Source of the DNA: Chondrosia reniformis
Taxonomy: Eukaryota > Porifera > Demospongiae > Chondrillida > Chondrillidae
Assembly (NCBI GenBank): GCA_947172415.1
Contig: OX359189.1
Coordinates: 6,214,501 to 6,278,500, forward strand
Direction of reading: 5' to 3'
Length of the DNA: 64,000 nucleotides
Made by a program: the position numbers and the translations under genes. This document shows, piece by piece, positions 43,619 through 55,445 of this stretch. The notes under the pieces were generated by a model that searched no databases, was not told the origin of the DNA, and worked only from the letters and a program-made list of their open reading frames with translations. How positions within the stretch are numbered: the stretch's first letter is position 1; each line of letters begins with the position of its first letter.

Positions 43619-43880
43619 GAATAAATCTGACTGATCAAATGTTAGATTTTTGGCTATATACTTATAAGCATGTAGATAATTATAAATTCATTAACAAAGA
43701 CATCTTGTTTATAATTTAAAAGCTGTATTCAATTTAGTATAGACATCATATATATTATTAGATTGATTGAAAGATCAGTATAGAAACTATATATATGCAT
43801 ACATGCATACGTACTAATTATTATCATACGTATAATAATATTAAGTTTCTTCAAACTGCAATTTCTTTTTTACTTAGAAT
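43610..43880 (+). repeat. Diverged copy of the receptor gene's 3' flank
   Basis: It resembles about 35275-35455: '(ga)ctg(g/a)tcaaatgtt(t/a)gattttt', 'cattaacaaaga(t/c)atcttgt' and 'aaactgcaatttctt' occur in the same order. The DNA past the receptor gene was therefore duplicated to a site downstream of the decarboxylase-like gene. Confidence 0.5.
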
Positions 43881-44089
43881 AAAATGTTATCACACTATTA
43901 CTTAGCCAAGAATGAAACTCATATTAAAAATAACATATGAAAGACAGAAAATGATTTCAGTATATTTTTTCTTCTCAATAAACAGCAATTGAAAGCTAAA
44001 GCATGAATAATGTATGCATTTTGCTATAGAGCACACAATGTAATGTAATACTATTATATTATATCTACGTATAGCTAATATGTAGACAG

Positions 44090-44093
<4 letters not shown>

Positions 44094-44131
<38 letters not shown>

Positions 44132-44142
44132 TGCACACACAT
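44094..44142. repeat. (CA)n microsatellite
   Basis: About 20 CA dinucleotides with a few G interruptions. Confidence 0.95.
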
Positions 44143-44347
44143 AATAATATTATATACAATTCATGGCCACTATAGAATTTTATTAGAGTAAAAATTATAC
44201 ATGTACATATATGTAATTAATTATACTATATATTGCATTAAAGTATTCTTTAGAGCATCTGCAGAAGGTTTATATTATACAGTATATAGATTTTGAACTT
44301 AGTCTATATGCGTATATAATTCTTTCCGAAAACTTTTCAAGGAAATA

Positions 44348-45506
44348 ATGATTGTACTAAGGAAGATATTTCCCATTGTAAGTAACCTTTGTATAATACG
44401 TATAACTGCTACCATTACACAAGGATTAATATAATCTAAGGCATATGTATATATTACTAATTGCAAGTATATACGTACGTACGTACATACAATTTTCCCA
44501 TTTTTATATTTGAATGTCTACATATATATTAATACTTTTAGGGGGTTATTGTATGTGCAATTTTTGGAGGATATGGATGGATAGTGTTCACTGGAGGATT
44601 TGGATATTTTAATACACAAGGTTTTTCTTTCAAAGCAGATATAGACACGTAAGATGTACTTTTATAAATAGCCTGTAAAATATTCTCCATTTGAAGCTGT
44701 TAACCTTTTCGATTCTGTACTTATTCTATTTGTCTGCTCCATCTCTATAGACCCAACACTTTGGTCCCATTTCTGTTTACAGCAGTGATATCTCCTTTTC
44801 TCCTAATTCTATTGATTTTAGCTGCTGTGCTACTTATGGTGGTGAGCCATATGAAAGTACTACATGCTATAGTTGGAGCAACTGTATCCTTTAATATAAT
44901 ATATACCATTTTCTATTTGTATACATGTATATATATATTTTAGTTACTGCATTTAACTCACTTCAAAATCATTTTTAAAATGTTCTCAATCCTTAATTGA
45001 TTGGATCGTTATAAATAGATAATAGTTGGATCTATAGCAGTTATTGTTAGCACTGGAGCTGCAGTTCATTGGTTATTGATATTAGCAACCATTAATCCAT
45101 CAGTTGGTTCTTTTAAACTTCCTACATTCTTATCTGCGACGTTTGCTGGTGGAATAATTGAAATTATAGGTTTGGTGAGTGTGACAGCTATATATATAAC
45201 TAATTATAAGCTGTCATTTAAAATTATGTATAAACAAATGGTTTACACTTCTACATGGTGAATAGTGACACATTCTCTTTATATATATGTTAATATTGGG
45301 CTTGTCTGTCCATTCATCTAAATACCGTTCATTAGTTGCATGTACAGAATTAAGACTTCATGATTAATCACTTGGCTTGTCGGTGTAAATGTTTCCAGTG
45401 ATATTATGCAATGTTATGGTTTGTACATATATATGTATGACTCTCTTTATAGAGTGGAGCACTTGTATTTCTGATTCTGGGATTTATCTTCCTTGGAGAG
45501 AATTGA
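44348..45506 (+). CDS. Small four-helix membrane protein, family unrecognised
   Basis: Five exons with GT-AG borders join in frame to about 159 residues: 44348-44377 (MIVLRKIFPI), 44542-44648, 44751-44883, 45019-45174, 45453-45506 (ending SGALVFLILGFIFLGEN, TGA). Four hydrophobic stretches are visible: GVIVCAIFGGYGWIVF, LFTAVISPFLLILLILAAVL, IIVGSIAVIVSTGAAVHWLL and FAGGIIEIIGLSGALVFLI, with one longer loop after the first (GFGYFNTQGFSFKADID). The layout is tetraspan-like (MARVEL or claudin type) but no family motif is seen, and no function is proposed. The exons are too short to show as long ORFs; the consistent phases and absence of stops support the model. Confidence 0.62.
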
Positions 45507-45624
45507 AACTAAAAACTAAAAGAAACTTAATATGTCTACATGAAAGTACATGTCTGTCATCATATAGGAGATACACATACTCAACACTTATACACATTTA
45601 AATACATAGATTTGATTTCTTGTA

Positions 45625-46135
45625 GCAATGTTGATGTTTACACTGTAGAGTGTATATAGTGACACTTAATAAGCTGCAATTTTACTTGCATGATTGTTAC
45701 AATCATGATCATAAGAGTTGTAGCTTACCATTTTTAGAATAGAGAGGTCAGAACATAAATATTGACAAATAGGTCCTTCCAGAGAAACAGTATATGTAGA
45801 ATTGAGAATTGAGAATTAGTTCCCCTATAGGCTCTTTTACAGAATAGGCATATAGCATGAAGGAAAATGGTATCTTAGATTTTCATGTAGAATTGAATTA
45901 GTTACGCTACATCTAAAAATCAGGAAGCAAAGGGGAGAACACACTTTGAAAGAGGCAATTGCTGGCAAGTGAACCTAGTATATACGTATACATGTATGTA
46001 GATATATAGAGCTGGTAATGACCACCATTACGTACTCTGTCACTCATGTTTTCCTCATATACTATAAGTAATTCACACTAATTTGTGCATTTTCATTTGT
46101 ATATATTACAACTACATAGCTAATAATCAATTAAG
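45625..46135 (+). pseudogene. Debris of a second decarboxylase-like gene copy
   Basis: 45630-45815 resembles intron 2 of the decarboxylase-like gene (38935-39215): 'gatgtttacactgtagagt' versus 'gatattaacactatagagt', and 'caaataggtc' followed by the 'agaattga' region. Next come about 20 bases of exon 3 (gctacatctaaaaat at about 45905), directly joined to intron 4 sequence (about 40385-40560: 'caggaa(a/g)ca', then 'cactctgtcactcatgtttt'-like). The DNA for most of exons 3 and 4 is deleted, and a reverse copy of the 250-bp repeat is inserted at 45817-45887. Confidence 0.6.
45817..45887 (-). repeat. Interspersed 250-bp repeat, truncated reverse copy
   Basis: Complement of the first 70 bases of the repeat ('cccctataggctcttttaca', then 'ggtatcttagattttcatg'), inserted in the decarboxylase-like debris. 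Confidence 0.75.
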
Positions 46136-46289
46136 ATTGGCTGCATGCCCTGCATGTTGAGAATGGAATATACATACGTATATTTATACTTTTCTTGTTA
46201 ATTCAGAATCCGATCATTATTTCAGTTTGTAAAACTGATTTATGAAGTTTGATTAATATTACTACCATAACCAGTAGTATGTTCGACTA

Positions 46290-46440
46290 AGAGGTTAAAG
46301 TTCATTTCTGTGTGTCTATATATAATCTTATATTAAAAAGAAAAGTTTAAAAAAATTGTTATACCTTTAAATTTAGAGCTGCAGAAAAGTAAACAGCTAG
46401 TACAGGTAAGTATATTCATATTTTGTAACTTTCCTCACTG
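46290..46440 (+). promoter_or_regulatory. Candidate 5' leader exon, copy 1
   Basis: The block 'ggttaaagttcatttctg', then 'gctgcagaaaagtaaacagc' and 'tacag|gtaagt' (donor at 46406) also occurs at 46725-46860 and 50290-50400. The strong donor and the position upstream of the duplicated membrane-protein genes suggest a non-coding first exon with its promoter. Transcription is inferred only. Confidence 0.4.
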
Positions 46441-46724
46441 AATCTCACAAATTACACTGCAGTCCCTGTTTAATCATATTCATATATGCTATACCTACAC
46501 CCTATAAGTTAAATTAAAAGTGTCATTATTACAGCACTAGTACTGCCATCGATACTATATACGTATGTACATAGTTTCAAACTTCCTTTTTAAAATGTTT
46601 TTATTTAACTTATATGAAAAGGTGGATGCATGCCCTTTAAATAATGGTCTATATACATTCTACTTTTTTGTTCAGATTCATTTTCAGTTTGTAAAACTGA
46701 TTAATTTCGTATAATCCTACTAAG

Positions 46725-46860
46725 AGGTTAAAGTTCATTTCTGAGTGTCTATATAATATATGATCAGAAGTTACATAGAAAATTTCGTTACCTTATAGCT
46801 GCAGAAAAGTAAACAGCTATTACAGGTAAGTATACATACATATTTTATAACTTATTATAA
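46725..46860 (+). promoter_or_regulatory. Candidate 5' leader exon, copy 2 (for the 48.2 kb gene)
   Basis: Nearly identical to copy 1, with 'gctgcagaaaagtaaacagc' and donor GTAAGT at 46826. It is the nearest copy upstream of the 48.2 kb gene, whose first coding exon follows the acceptor 'ctctcaactatag' at about 48195. Confidence 0.4.
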
Positions 46861-46864
46861 CTTG

Positions 46865-48190
46865 TGAGATTCATTGAAAATATATTTCACTGAATCTACT
46901 CCTTTGAATGGTTTTTATTTAATCGTATTCATATATACTACACTCTATATATTATATATATATTAGTAAAATTAAAGGTGTGTGTACATATAATCACTAT
47001 ATATGCAATCAGCAAACTTGACTCTGAGATGCTGAGATCATGATACTTATTGTATATATAGAGCAATATACTGTACAGATTATAAGCTACGTATACATAG
47101 TTAAACAGACCACGTAGCATATTATTAACATCTCCAAAAATGGTAGACTTGATTTGTAGATCGTATAATTGATGCTAATTGCCAATCTTCTAAGGAATCA
47201 CACATACGTACCCACATATACCTACATATGTAAGTACATAATATTATGTATCTATATGGCGATCATTTTAAAAATTTTATACTGTATACATACGTATATA
47301 TATACAAGGCATATGAAAAGCTGATCATGAAGACTTAAATAACCACAATTGCAAAGAGTGCCTTGCATGGAACCATATATAGAATGCATTCATTTTAAGT
47401 ATAGACTAGGGAAACAAAATACCTAGCTAGTATGTTATTGAAAACAATTCCTACTGTTTTTGGAAACCTAATTATAGTTTAGCAATATTACAAAAAGGAA
47501 AAGTACCAGTACTGTGTATGTAATACAATTATTCAGAAGGCAAAACACCAACCTGCAGCTGTTTTCACACTGATACCTATGATATATGAAAACAATCCTG
47601 TGCATGTATACACATAATATTAGGTGACCCCTTATATATAGTACATACCTAAAATTATGTAAGTGTATATGTAGCTGTATTAGAGTGATAAAGATAAAAG
47701 ATAAATAATAGAAGCTTAAGTCCAATTGTATTATTAATTTTATAGATTAAAATTTGTCAGTATAATTCAGGGTTTCTGTGAGTCACCAATGTTTTGTCCA
47801 TTTACATGATTTATATACACACTCATATTTAGCTAAATTACCTGCACAGATTTTTGGAAGCTAACAAGTAATGAGAATTTTCATATATAATAATGTTATT
47901 TCATGAACAAATGTCTATGGCCTCCTTTATATTTACAGTAAATATATAGAGATTAGTTGCTCCTTCATCTTTCACTGTATATATACAAGCAGGATGCAGT
48001 TTCCTTGTACTCCTCCAGTGGGCGCTAGTTAAGAGCCTTCAATGAACTCACTGAAATACACTTATAGATGGCATTATTCATTATATTTATATATATGCTT
48101 ACTTTTAGATTAATGTAATCAAATACGTAAGATCCATGTGTACATATTATATATACAGTATCAAAATTCAGTAACATCACATCTCTCAAC
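46865..48190. other. Presumed 5' intron of the short membrane-protein gene
   Basis: AT-rich and without coding potential. About 47440-47720 is copied at 51055-51300, for example 'cataatattaggtgacccct' at 47611-47630 and again near 51222. Confidence 0.45.
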
Positions 48191-48241
48191 TATAGGCATT
48201 CAAGATCCAACCTTGTCTAAGCAAATAAAAGAATCAAAGCC

Positions 48242-49007
48242 ATGACTAGTACTAAGAAATCTAGTAAGCTTCCCCTAACCCCTCCTCCCAATTCTGAATC
48301 AGTTAAGTTTAAGAAACGTGAAAAACCTGCAGCTCAATCAGAACCATCAGGTGAAGAATATGTAGTTATGGAAGAGGACACTGTGCATGTTTATGAAATA
48401 TTTCCAGAGGAACCTCCACATCCAACCAAGCAAGATTCTACTTGCTCTCAGGCAGCATCAAAGCTACCTTATGTTCCAAGGATGCCAGAATCTCCGCCTG
48501 TTGTGTCACAGCCTACTACTACCAGCATTACCCAGGCAACTGTGTCTCATACCTCTACAAATATACCATCATATGCATTTGTTTTTAGCATTTTCACGAT
48601 AATAATCTTTTCAACTTTGTTGTTTTGGTTGCCAGGTGTGTTTTGCTTGCTTCCAGCCATTGGCTTTGCCATTGCTGTGAGTATCATAATATGTGTATAT
48701 AGTAGAAGTGTGTATGCTATGTGATATATCCATGCATATATACATAAATATACAGTATATTGTTTGTCTCGTGTACAAATAGTATAATATATACATGACA
48801 TATATACATTTACATCCGCATATATTTTGTTAGGGTATTATCAAGAAGGAGAAACAGAAAATAGGAGAAGCAAGGAAATATGGAGTTATCAGTCTGTTGC
48901 TTTTGCTATTCTTCTACATCACCTATCCATTTTTGGTTGCAATTGTTGTCCTAGTATGCCTTATTGGGTTTAGGTCCATAGATTTTATAATCAGTGGCTT
49001 TAATTAA
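48242..49007 (+). CDS. Two-helix membrane protein with Pro-rich tail, short paralogue
   Basis: Two exons, 48242-48676 and 48834-49007, give about 202 residues. The N-terminal 115 residues are hydrophilic and proline-rich (LPLTPPPNSES) with tyrosine motifs EEYVVMEE (YxxM) and HVYEIF. There is no signal peptide. Two hydrophobic stretches follow, AFVFSIFTIIIFSTLLFWLP plus FCLLPAIGFAIA, and after the basic loop GIIKKEKQKIGEARKYG a second, VISLLLLLFFYITYPFLVA. This hairpin topology with a cytosolic-type N-tail resembles dispanin/CD225 proteins, without a clear motif match. It pairs with the far longer paralogue at 56139-60628. The start ATG aligns with an internal TTG (Leu) of that paralogue, and the homologous upstream sequence is frameshifted here by about 10 deleted bases. 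Confidence 0.72.
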
Positions 49008-49009
49008 AT

Positions 49010-50285
49010 AACATATCTTTATAATGGTATGTGAACATTATATATGGTAAGTATGTTTTTGAAACTGCAGCTGAAGTGTATTTGAGAATTTGTGATTTAA
49101 GTTTATATTTGTAAGACTGCATAATTGAAACATTTCTAAAGTTAATGCATAGGAATGGCAATGCTTACAACAGTGACTACAGGACATCTGAAAAACTTGA
49201 AAGTATTATATGTACGTACTTACGTATATCAATCATGTGATAAGGCTTACCATACAGAAATGGCATAATGTATAAGCAGCCATACAGCTGTATAATTTGG
49301 TAGAGCTTGTCAATGAGCACTAAATATACATAAAAATAAAATTAACAATAGTGAGGAATCTATATATAGCTACTATTATTTTAGTCTGCATGGAGTCTAA
49401 ACATGACTCATGTATAGTACATTTAAGTGAGTACTGACACAAAGGTTTCATAATAGATAAGTCTGTCCATTTAGTAGAGTTTCAGCACCAATCATGTATA
49501 TATATACGTACATTAATTCTAAATCTTAGCCAATGAAATATATTGTACATTATTACATTGGTTCAACTCAACAGCTGTCCTGATCATGGGCTTGATTTTC
49601 AACAATTGCTTCTTAAAAGTTGTGTTTCACTATTCATGAATGTATTGATACTTTTTAATAGTAATTATTTAGGATTTTGTTATCTTCTTTACTTTGTGAT
49701 TACCTTGATAGACTATATATTTACAGCATATATATAAGTGTACGTACATGTATATACGTACATAGAATCTGTAACTGATGCTTTACAGAAAATTAAATGT
49801 GTACCACTGCCCCCTACACTGTAGTCATACTTTACAGTTCTCTTCACTGATTTACAGTCTCTTCAGGATCACTCCTGCTTTTTCCACTGATAGAAAATTA
49901 GAGCTGGCATCATCAACAAATGGCATTCTAATTAGGTTACAGGGGAATTCCTGGCTCTATCACGAATTTAATTAGCAGTCAGAACATATGAGAAACAATA
50001 AGAAGTCCCGTACAGTTATATAGCTGATGATGGACCACAACAACACGGTCACCTGTGATTTAATTATTATAGTAGACCAATTTGTAACTTACACACAAGG
50101 GAAGGGTTAATTATAATGTAAACCATATGCATGTCCATGCAATACAATGCAGTGACTAAACTTATTGTCATAAGTGTTATATTGTTATGGTTATAAAGGA
50201 AGCAATAATAAATAAAAAGGCTAAAAATGAAAAAAACTATATGGGTGCCTAAAATATATGAAATTGCCTGTAGTATATAAATAGT
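49010..50285. other. Intergenic between the duplicated membrane-protein genes
   Basis: Contains a diverged member of the GTAGGGATGG MITE family at about 49150-49275 ('aggaatggc', 'gtgataaggcttaccataca'). No gene seen. Confidence 0.4.
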
Positions 50286-50289
50286 ACCT

Positions 50290-50400
50290 TAAAGTTCATT
50301 TCTGAGTCTGAATATACACAGTTAAAGGTTTGTTACTTTTGCAACTGCAGAGATTCTGAAGTAAACAGGTAAGTGTATGTATATATGTATTGTACGTAAC
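50290..50400 (+). promoter_or_regulatory. Candidate 5' leader exon, copy 3 (for the 56.1 kb gene)
   Basis: 'ccttaaagttcatttctgag', then 'actgcagagattctgaagta' and 'aacag|gtaagt' with the donor at 50369. It is the same block as at 46290 and 46725. If used, its intron runs to the acceptor at about 56137 and contains the whole satellite array. Confidence 0.4.
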
Positions 50401-51054
50401 TTGCACCTTTAAGTCTCTAGAAATATACACTGCCATTCCTAGCTAAGTACTTCTAACTTCAATTTTAAATTGTTTTTATTATGTATACGTAAATGAAAAA
50501 GTACTACACGTACCCTTTAAGTTACAAAATTTATTAAAAAGTGTAAGTTTTAGCCAATGTGCATACTCTGTGTATAGACACCACAAAATAACCAGCAAAC
50601 TTGATGTCATTTAGATGTTGATATATAATCATTACATTTATTAGAGTATACCTTACTAATGTTTATAAGATAGACCATATGGCATAACTATCAATAACAT
50701 TTCCACCCCTATAGACTTTGTATACATATATAGACTAAGTTCATACGCATGTGTTACACCAATTGAGAGCCCGTTTTTAAAATGGGTAACTATGTAACTT
50801 GAGGAGCTATGTAAAAGACCACATATATATATAAAGATTGACTGCATGCACACATACACACCCCTATATAAGGCACAGAAGCTAGGCTAAAGACGTTATG
50901 TTAGCTACATAATGCCATACATATATATGTATATAAAATATTTAAGTAAAAGAAATATGTACAGTTTATATATTATGTATATACATGTAGTTAATTTCAA
51001 AAAGCTGCTTTATATTTTCATTTGGTATCAAAAAGTGAAAATATACACTAATTC

Positions 51055-51300
51055 CTATTTAATCACTATTTTTGGAAACCTAAGATAGCTTAGCAATATT
51101 GCAAGAAGGAAAAAGGCACTAGTACTATGTAATACAATATATACGGAAGGTAAAACAATGACCTGTTTTCACACAAACACCTATGATATATGAAAAGAAT
51201 CCAGTGTATATACGTATACACATAATATTAGGTGACCCCTTATCAGTAAATATATCCAATATAAGTACCTAGCTGTATTAGAGTGATAAATAAAAAGGAT
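51055..51300 (+). repeat. Copy of the 47.4-47.7 kb segment
   Basis: Matches 47440-47720 in the same orientation, including 'cctatgatatatgaaaa' and 'cacataatattaggtgaccc'. It confirms that the duplication which made the two membrane-protein genes included their upstream DNA. Confidence 0.65.
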
Positions 51301-51374
51301 AAACAAGAAATCCTTTTAAATTAATTTTGTCAGTATATAAGATATACTAACTCAGGGTCAACCTTTATGGTCCT

Positions 51375-52170
51375 ATATATCTCTCACCATACATTAACTT
51401 TGCATACTGGAATTTAATGTACATTGAGGGCTGTCACTCTATCAAATGGAGAGATATGAAGCTAAATCTTACTGTCAGCACTCACAGACACATATAGAGT
51501 ATGTCAAATGAATTTTTGAAATTTTGATGAAACTTAAAATTTGCCCTATCTCTCACCATACATTAACTTTTTATACCAGAATTTAATGTCCATTGAGGGC
51601 TGTCACTCTATCAAATGAAGAGATATGAAGCTAAATCTTTGTGTCAGCACTCACAGACATCTATACAGAATGTCCAATTGGTTTTTGAAATTTTAATGAA
51701 ACTTAAAATTTGCCCTATCTCTCACCATACATTAACTTTTTATACCAGAATTTAATGTCCATTGAGGGCTGTCACTCTATCAAATGAAGAGATATGAAGC
51801 TAAATCTTTATGTCAGCACTCACAGACATCTATACAGAATGTCCAATGAGTTTTTGAAATTTTGATGAAACTTAAAATTTGCCCTATCTCTCACCATACA
51901 TTAATTTTGCATACTGGAATTTAATGTACATTGAGGGCTGTCACTCTATCAAATGGAGAGATATGAAGCTAAATCTTACTGTCAGCACTCACAGACATCT
52001 ATAGAGCATGTCCAATTGGTTTTTGAAATTTGATGAAACTTAAAATTTGCCCTATCTCTCACCATACATTAAATTTGTATAGCAGAAGTTAATGTACATT
52101 GAGGGTTTATAACCCTATCAAACAGAAATATATGGAGCTAAATCTTTGTGTCAGCATTCACAGACATCTA
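51375..52170. repeat. 169-bp satellite array, left block (about 5 units)
   Basis: Successive 'gccctatctctcaccataca' landmarks at 51543, 51712, 51881 and 52049 give a period of 169 (168 for the last). The unit includes 'gagggctgtcactctatcaa', 'gagatatgaagctaaatctt' and 'gtcagcactcacagac'. The last unit is more diverged, as expected at an array edge. Confidence 0.92.
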
Positions 52171-52179
52171 ATAAAACCG

Positions 52180-53200
52180 GTCTAGTTGAAATATCGATCA
52201 TAGACATTAATATCATACAGGCGATAAATATCGGAGCTCTCACTATTTCTAATTTTCTGTATCATGAAAAGTCGCTCTCCTCCCTCCACCAAGACACACA
52301 CATGCTTTTATCCATTTGCCACAGTTTTGAGATGTATTGGAAATACTGTGTATGTGTGTAAAATTGCTTGGAACGATTCACTGGTCTGGAATTAAAGTGG
52401 AATAAATTGACGATTTCTCGAAAATAATTGGGATCAGAAAAGTCGTTCTCCTCGGCCCATCAAGACACTTACAGGATTTTATTCGCTTTTCCCAGTTTTC
52501 AGGTGAACCACTAAAACTGCCTATGTCTTTAAACCTGCTTGAAACAGTTCAGTGATCTGGAAATAACGAGAAATATGTTAAAAAAGGTCCCAACCACAAC
52601 CGTTTTCTTTGGACAAAACTTCATATAAATAGAAGCGAAAAACCTTATAAAGTAGGCCTACCTGGACACATCTCTATGGTGGTTGCGGTTCCCATAGAGG
52701 TTGGTAGCGCTTAGACTCTGAAGCTGTCTCCTAATCGGTTGGTGCCATAGAGACGTGCTCACCAATAATCCGGATTTCGGGGGGGTTCCACGTAATGTGG
52801 GATTGGCATCTGATATCTTTAAGGATTCATATGAGTCGGCCATATCGAGAAGAACTGGTTCTTCTCACGCAAGTGACACCCAAAGCTCAACTCGGCAGAG
52901 CGTTACCACCGATCCCGGCCTCTGAGCGTCGTGGATGGTAGCGTTCGGTATGGTCCAACTTTTTTTCTTTGGAGTTTCGTTGGCTGTCGATTGACGAAAT
53001 TTCACTTTAACGAGATCCATATAAAATATATGGATAGATAGTACTTCAATAACAATCAAGTACTACACAGTGAATATCCATATGTATAAAAAATTGGAAA
53101 GTATTCTAGATTTTCAGATATAGTATGGAATTTTTGTCTATTATAATATATCTTCTAACGGTCGGCCATATATAGTCTTACGCAATTTTCTCTAACAAAA
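52180..53200 (-). other. GC-richer 1-kb island interrupting the satellite, with minus-strand ORFs
   Basis: Unlike the AT-rich satellite on both sides. 52240-52590 contains two diverged units of a second repeat ('aaaagtcg(c/t)tctcctc', later 'cagtg(g)tctggaa'). 52620-53010 is GC-rich with two minus-strand ORFs: one beginning MDLVKVKFRQSTANETPKKK (53019 downward) and one beginning MADSYESLKISD (52843-52658), whose end overlaps a donor-like 'tccaggtaggcc'. It could be a first exon of an unknown gene or part of a transposon. 'ccatagag' occurs in both orientations (52693 and 52746). Confidence 0.4.
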
Positions 53201-53204
53201 GAGT

Positions 53205-55445
53205 ACATTAACTGTAGTTCTGTAACTCTATCAAACAGAAAGATATGAAGCTAATACTTTGTGTCAGCATTCACAGACACATATAGAGTATGTCCAATGA
53301 GTTTTTGAAATTTTGATGAAACTTAAAATTTGCCCTATCTCTCACCATACATTAACTTTGTATACCAGAATTTAATGTCCATTGAGGGCTGTCACTCTAT
53401 CAAATGAAGAGATATGAAGCTAAATCTTTGTGTCAGCACTCACAGACATCTATACAGAATGTCCAATTGGTTTTTGAAATTTTAATGAAACTTAAAATTT
53501 GCCCTATCTCTCACCATACATTAACTTTGCATACTGGAATTTAATGTACATTGATGGCTGTCACTCTATCAAATGGAGAGATATGAAGCTAAATCTTACT
53601 GTCAGCACTCACAGACACATATAGAGTATGTCAAATGAGTTTTTGAAATTTTGATGAAACTTAAAATTTGCCCTATCTCTCACCATACATTAACTTTGTA
53701 TATCAGAATTTAATGTCCATTGATGGCTGTCACTCTATCAAATGGAGAGATATGAAGCTAAATCTTACTGTCAGCACTCACAGACACATATAGAGTATGT
53801 CCAATGAGTTTTTGAAATTTTGATGAAACTTAAAATTTGCCCTATCTCTCACCATACATTAACTTTGTATATCAGAATTTAATGTACATTGATGGCTGTT
53901 ACTCTATCAAATGGAGAGATATGATGCTAAATCTTTGTGTCAGCATTCAAAGACATCTATAGAGTATGTCCAATGAGTTTTTGAAATTTTGATGAAACTT
54001 AAAATTTGCCTTATCTCTCACCATACATTAACTTTGTATATCAGAATTTAATGTCCATTGATGGCTGTTACTCTATCAAATGGAGAGATATGAAGCTAAA
54101 TCTTTGTGTCAGCATTCAAAGACATCTATAGAGTATGTCCAAAGAGTTTTTGAAATTTTGATGAAACTTAAAATTTGCCCTATCTCTCACAATACATTAA
54201 CTTTGCATACTGGAATTTAATGTACATTGATGGCTGTCACTCTATCAAAAGGAGAGATATGAAGCTAAATCTTACTGTCAGCACTCACAGACACATATAG
54301 AGTATGTCCAATGAGTTTTTGAAATTTTAATGAAACTTAAAATTTGCCCTATCTCTCACAATACATTAACTTTGCATACTGGAATTTAATGTACATTGAT
54401 GGCTGTCACTCTATCAAATGGAGAGATATGAAGCTAAATCTTACTGTCAGCACTCACAGACACATATAGAGTATGTCCAATGAGTTTTTGAAATTTTGAT
54501 GAAACTTAAAATTTGCCCTATCTCTCACCATACATTAACTTTGTATACCAGAATTTAATGTACATTGATGGCTGTCACTCTATCAAAGGAAGAGATATGA
54601 AGCTAAATCTTTGTGTCAGCACTCACAGACATCTATACAGAATGTCCAATTGGTTTTTGAAATTTTAATGAAACTTAAAATTTGCCCTATCTCTCACCAT
54701 ACATTAACTTTGCATACTGGAATTTAATGTACATTGAGGGCTGTCACTCTATCAAATGGAGAGATATGAAGCTAAATCTTACTGTCAGCACTCACAGACA
54801 CATATAGAGTATGTCCAATGAGTTTTTGAAATTTTGATGAAACTTAAAATTTGCCCTATCTCTCACCATACATTAACTTTGTATACCAGAATTTAATGTA
54901 CATTGAGGGCTGTCACTCTATCAAATGAAGAGATATGAAGCTAAATCTTTGTGTCAGCACTCACAGACATCTATGCAGAATGTCCAATTGGTTTTTGAAA
55001 TTTTAATGAAACTTAAAATTTGCCCTATCTCTCACAATACATTAACTTTGCATAATGGAATTTAATGTACATTGATGGCTGTCACTCTATCAAATGGAGA
55101 GATATGAAGCTAAATCTTACTGTCAGCACTCACAGACACATATAGAGTATGTCCAATGAGTTTTTGAAATTTTGATGAAACTTAAAATTTGCCCTATCTC
55201 TCACCATACATTAACTTTGTATATCAGAATTTAATGTCCATTGATGGCTGTCACTCTATCAAATGGAGAGATATGATGCTAAATCTTTGTGTCAGCATTC
55301 AAAGACATCTATACAGAATGTCCAATTGGTTTTTGAAATTTTAATGAAACTTAAAATTTGCCCTATCTCTCACCATACATTAACTTTGCATACTGGAATT
55401 TAATGTACATTGATGGCTGTCACTCTATCAAATGGAGAGATATAT
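53205..55445. repeat. 169-bp satellite array, right block (about 13 units)
   Basis: Same unit as 51375-52170. Units fall into subtypes that alternate: 'tttgcatactggaa' with 'cttactgtcagcactcacag', and 'tttgtata(c/t)cagaa' with 'ctttgtgtcagca'. It ends abruptly at 55441 inside a unit. Confidence 0.92.

Noticed and set aside
51375..55445. Possible CRISPR-like or gene array
   Set aside because: Units are contiguous 169-bp copies with no unique spacers, and the genome is clearly eukaryotic.
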